NCBI GenBank assembly: GCA_028703995.1
Contig: JAQVLU010000006.1
Coordinates: 1-16,216 of the forward strand
Length of the DNA stretch: 16,216 nt
Reading direction: 5' to 3'
Source of the DNA: Minisyncoccota bacterium
GTDB lineage: Bacteria; Patescibacteriota; Minisyncoccia; Minisyncoccales; Minisyncoccaceae
Shown: piece after piece, positions 14,100-16,216 of the stretch
How positions within the stretch are numbered: the stretch's first letter is position 1
How the letters are laid out: the number at the start of each line of letters is the position of its first letter
Notes under the pieces: generated by a model
What the model was told of the DNA's origin: nothing
Seen by the model: the letters and a program-made list of their open reading frames with translations, nothing else
Database searches by the model: none
Translations under genes and position numbers: made by a program

Positions 14100-14678
14100 A
14101 TGAACTTTTATATTCTTTTATTACTTTCATACTTAATCGGTTCCATTCCTTTTGGGTATTTGATAGGTAAAATAAACAAAATAGATATCAAAAAAGTAGG
14201 TAGTGGAAGTACAGGAGCAACTAATGTTTCTAGGTTTTTAGGTGCTAAATGGGCTGTTTTGGTTGCGTTGTTAGATATTTCTAAAGCATTTCTTCCTTTA
14301 TTTTTAGCTTTTACTTATTTAAACTCAGAAATAGAAATTGCTTTAATTGTAATTATTACAATTTTAGGACATATTTTTCCTGTTTGGCTTAATTTTAAAG
14401 GAGGAAAGGGGGTTTCGGTAATTGTACCAGCTTTGATCTTTTTTGCTGGTTTATGGCAAACAATAGTTTTAATTTCTTTTTGGGCAATTTTACTTAAAAC
14501 AATTAAAGTGATGAGTCTAAATAATGTAGCTTTAATCTTTTTTGTTCCTTTCCTTTTTTGGTTTCATACCCATTCGTTAGTTTATTTTCTCTTAGGAATA
14601 GTTATCTTTTTAATTATTTTATATGCTCATAGGGAAAATATTTCTCGTCTTTATAATGATAATGAATTAAAATTATGA
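14100..14678 (+). CDS. plsY: Acyl-phosphate:glycerol-3-phosphate acyltransferase PlsY
   Basis: The 192-residue membrane protein carries the three PlsY motifs: SIPFGYLIG (15-23), GSGSTGATN (34-42; the usual form is GSGNxGATN, so an Asn is Ser here), and GHIFPVW with FKGGKGV (90-105). It transfers an acyl chain from acyl-phosphate to glycerol-3-phosphate, making lysophosphatidic acid at the membrane. The length is typical. PlsX, which would supply acyl-phosphate from acyl-ACP, is not in the window, but a FakA-like kinase that can make it lies three genes downstream. The stop codon overlaps the start of the next gene (ATGA), so translation is coupled. Confidence 0.95.
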   Translation: MNFYILLLLSYLIGSIPFGYLIGKINKIDIKKVGSGSTGATNVSRFLGAKWAVLVALLDISKAFLPLFLAFTYLNSEIEIALIVIITILGHIFPVWLNFKGGKGVSVIVPALIFFAGLWQTIVLISFWAILLKTIKVMSLNNVALIFFVPFLFWFHTHSLVYFLLGIVIFLIILYAHRENISRLYNDNELKL

Positions 14679-15229
14679 GTTTTGAAATCATTTTAGCGAC
14701 AATTTTCTTTTTTATGCCTGCTTATTTAGCTAATGCTGTACCTCCTCTTTTAAATAGGTTTAAAATATTAGACTGTTTGTCTTTTCCAATTGATAACAAT
14801 AGGAAAATTAAAGAAAAAGAAATTTTTGGAGCTCATAAAACTTGGCGTGGCTTCTTAGGAATAATCTTTATTGGAACTTTGTTAATGGTTCTTTTTTTTC
14901 AGCTAAATAACTTTTTTCATTTATATGAGGTTCTTTCTTTTGATTATTTAAATTGGAATCCCTTTCTTTTTGGTTTTATCTTTTCTTTAGGAGTGGCTTT
15001 TGGAGATTTGCTTTTTGCTTTTATAAAAAGAAGATTATTTTTAAAACCAGGCGCTCCTTTTATTCCTTTTGATCAAACAAATTATGTTTTTGGAGTTTTT
15101 ATTCTTCTTCAAGGTTTTATAAATTTAGAACTATATTTTTGGCTTATAATTCTTATCCAAACCTTTATTATTCACGTACTCTTTAACCGGATTGGCTATG
15201 TTTTAGGGTTGCATAATGCCAAATGGTAA
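14675..15229 (+). CDS. CarS-like CDP-lipid synthase (CDP-archaeol synthase family, DUF46)
   Basis: The 184-residue protein has several membrane helices and the CarS/DUF46 motifs: NAVPPL near residue 20, FGAHKTWRGF (51-60), FGDLLFAFIKRR (109-120), then PGAPFIPFDQ (125-134). Family members use CTP to convert a phosphatidate-type lipid into a CDP-activated precursor; archaeal ones act on unsaturated archaetidic acid, and the motifs resemble those of bacterial CdsA. In this plsY context an activity on phosphatidic acid, standing in for CdsA, is the likeliest reading, but substrate cannot be told from sequence. The start overlaps the plsY stop by four bases. A 38-base gap precedes the next gene. 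Confidence 0.85.
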   Translation: MSFEIILATIFFFMPAYLANAVPPLLNRFKILDCLSFPIDNNRKIKEKEIFGAHKTWRGFLGIIFIGTLLMVLFFQLNNFFHLYEVLSFDYLNWNPFLFGFIFSLGVAFGDLLFAFIKRRLFLKPGAPFIPFDQTNYVFGVFILLQGFINLELYFWLIILIQTFIIHVLFNRIGYVLGLHNAKW

Positions 15230-15267
15230 GGTAAGATAAGAATAGAAGAAAAGTAATTTTATAAATT

Positions 15268-15903
15268 ATGGAAGACATAATTATATCGCTTAACGCCAGT
15301 AATATAATCGTTAATTTATTCTTTGTAATAATAGTTTTTATTATCGGAGCGTTTTTAGCTAAAAAGTTTGGCAAAGCCACAGAAAAATTATTAATTAATA
15401 TCAGACTTGATCAAGCGATAAAGAATTTAGGTTGGCAACAATTTTTTGAAAAATATAAGGCGAATGTAAAAGTTTCTAATTTTTTAGGAATTATTATTGA
15501 GTTTTATATTCTTTTAATAACCTTAATGGTTTCAAGTGAAATTTTAAATTTTCCAGTTTTAACAAATTTCTTTTTAAATATTGTAGAATATTATCCAAAT
15601 ATTTTAATTTCTATGGTAATTTTTGTTATTGCTGTTTTTGTCGCTGAATTTTCAAAAAAGATTATTTATCTTGATTCAAAAGATAAATATTCAAGTTCAC
15701 TCGGCTCTTTTATAGCGTCAGCTACTTGGATTTTAGCTATCTTAGCTATTCTTTATCAACTTAATATTGTTCCCGAGCTAGTAATAGTTCTTTTTATGGG
15801 TGCAACAATTACGCTTGTTCTAATCGTCGGTCTTTCTTTTGGACTTGGTGGTCAAGAGATTGTTAAAAAATTCTTAAAAAAGTTTGAAAAAAAGATAAAA
15901 TAA
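15268..15903 (+). CDS. MscS-like conserved-TM-helix membrane protein
   Basis: This 211-residue protein has about five membrane helices. Two sections look like the conserved TM helix of small mechanosensitive-channel relatives (PF05552): one near residues 12-36 ending in GAFLAKKFGKA, and the C-terminal one with GLSFGLGGQEIVKKFL (188-203), which matches the pore-lining helix of MscS. The soluble beta and C-terminal domains of full MscS channels are missing, so it could be a small channel or only a channel-related scaffold. It sits between lipid genes, one base before the kinase-like gene, which suggests a shared transcript. No Shine-Dalgarno is evident. Confidence 0.8.
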   Translation: MEDIIISLNASNIIVNLFFVIIVFIIGAFLAKKFGKATEKLLINIRLDQAIKNLGWQQFFEKYKANVKVSNFLGIIIEFYILLITLMVSSEILNFPVLTNFFLNIVEYYPNILISMVIFVIAVFVAEFSKKIIYLDSKDKYSSSLGSFIASATWILAILAILYQLNIVPELVIVLFMGATITLVLIVGLSFGLGGQEIVKKFLKKFEKKIK

Positions 15904-15904
15904 T

Positions 15905-16216
15905 ATGGAAGAAATAACGCATAAACAATTGCAAAAAATGATTCTTTTTTCTTGCGAAAGAGTGGAAAGAGACAAGGAAGAAATTAATAAAATAAATGTT
16001 TTCCCTGTACCAGATCAAGACACAGGAAGCAATCTAGCTTGTACTTTAAGCGGGGTTAAAAAAGCTCTTTTTAAACAAAAATTCAATAGTTTTAAAGACT
16101 TGGGGGAAGCTGCTCTTGATGGGGCGCTTATGTCGGCTCAAGGGAATACAGGAATTATCTTTACAGGTTTTTTAGTTGGTTTCTTTGATGAAATAAAAAA
16201 TGATTCTAAATTAAAC
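15905..16216 (+). CDS. FakA/DhaL-type (DAK2 domain) kinase, N-terminal part
   Basis: The gene begins one base after the preceding stop and runs off the window; 104 codons are visible. NVFPVPDQDTGSN (31-43) is the Mg-ATP loop of the DhaL domain, usually written DGDTG, so a Gly is Gln here. SAQGNTG (77-83) corresponds to the second conserved GxxGNSG-type motif. In Firmicutes the family member FakA phosphorylates fatty acids held by FakB and thereby feeds PlsY, whose gene lies 1.2 kb upstream in the same run. A fatty-acid kinase is therefore the best guess, but DAK2-domain proteins can also be dihydroxyacetone kinase parts, and the C-terminus is needed to decide. Confidence 0.85.
   Translation, partial: MEEITHKQLQKMILFSCERVERDKEEINKINVFPVPDQDTGSNLACTLSGVKKALFKQKFNSFKDLGEAALDGALMSAQGNTGIIFTGFLVGFFDEIKNDSKLN

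Noticed and set aside
14675..14678. Alternative genetic code with TGA read as Gly (as in Gracilibacteria and SR1)
   Set aside because: No gene in the window has in-frame TGA inside conserved domains, and the plsY TGA lies at the natural end of the protein, overlapping the next start in the usual ATGA form.

Overview
This is a strongly A+T-rich bacterial window with compact gene packing, short intergenic gaps and standard stop codons. The gene content points to a small-genome bacterium of the Candidate Phyla Radiation (Patescibacteria, Parcubacteria-like). The clues are RNase Y, a LemA/HtpX pair, a CarS-type (DUF46) CDP-lipid synthase, a Cys-rich secreted repeat protein and near absence of Shine-Dalgarno sequences. 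This placement is an inference from gene content, not from a marker-gene tree.

Layout. From 1 to 9440 nearly everything reads leftwards. It starts with a truncated secreted CARDB protein (868 down to the window edge), then HU and RNase Y, then a secreted protein made of nine C-x10-C repeats. Next is a leftward housekeeping and proteostasis operon: nusA, tig, clpP, a membrane-anchored hypothetical protein, lemA, htpX. A three-helix small membrane protein closes this half. A 52-codon Com-like zinc-finger gene (3933-4091) is the only rightward gene in it; it is divergent from the Cys-repeat gene and overlaps the 3' end of htpX. At about 9441-9519 the coding strand switches and everything further right reads rightwards: cca, a P-type cation ATPase, then a run of plsY, carS-like, an MscS-like conserved-TM-helix protein and the start of a FakA/DhaL-type kinase. 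FakA would make acyl-phosphate, PlsY would use it to make lysophosphatidic acid, and the CarS-like enzyme would activate a phosphatidate-type lipid with CTP, so the right end looks like a lipid-assembly module fed by exogenous fatty acids. The 1-acyl-G3P acyltransferase step is not in the window.

Non-coding highlights. (1) Between cca and the ATPase, 10975-11328, there are a terminator, an extended -10 promoter and a 16-copy array of a short GGACA-centred direct repeat with mostly 10-12 bp spacing; the last copy contains the ATPase start codon. (2) Between the ATPase and plsY, 13876-14099, four DnaA-box-like 9-mers, a short GC-rich patch, a run of TAA/CAA triplets and an A+T-rich stretch resemble a replication origin, although no dnaA lies in the window. 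(3) Several genes have good sigma70-type promoters whose -10 box lies six to eight bases before the ATG, which predicts leaderless mRNAs. (4) Intrinsic terminators follow HU, the Cys-repeat gene, htpX (inside the opposing Com-like gene), the small membrane protein, cca and probably the ATPase.
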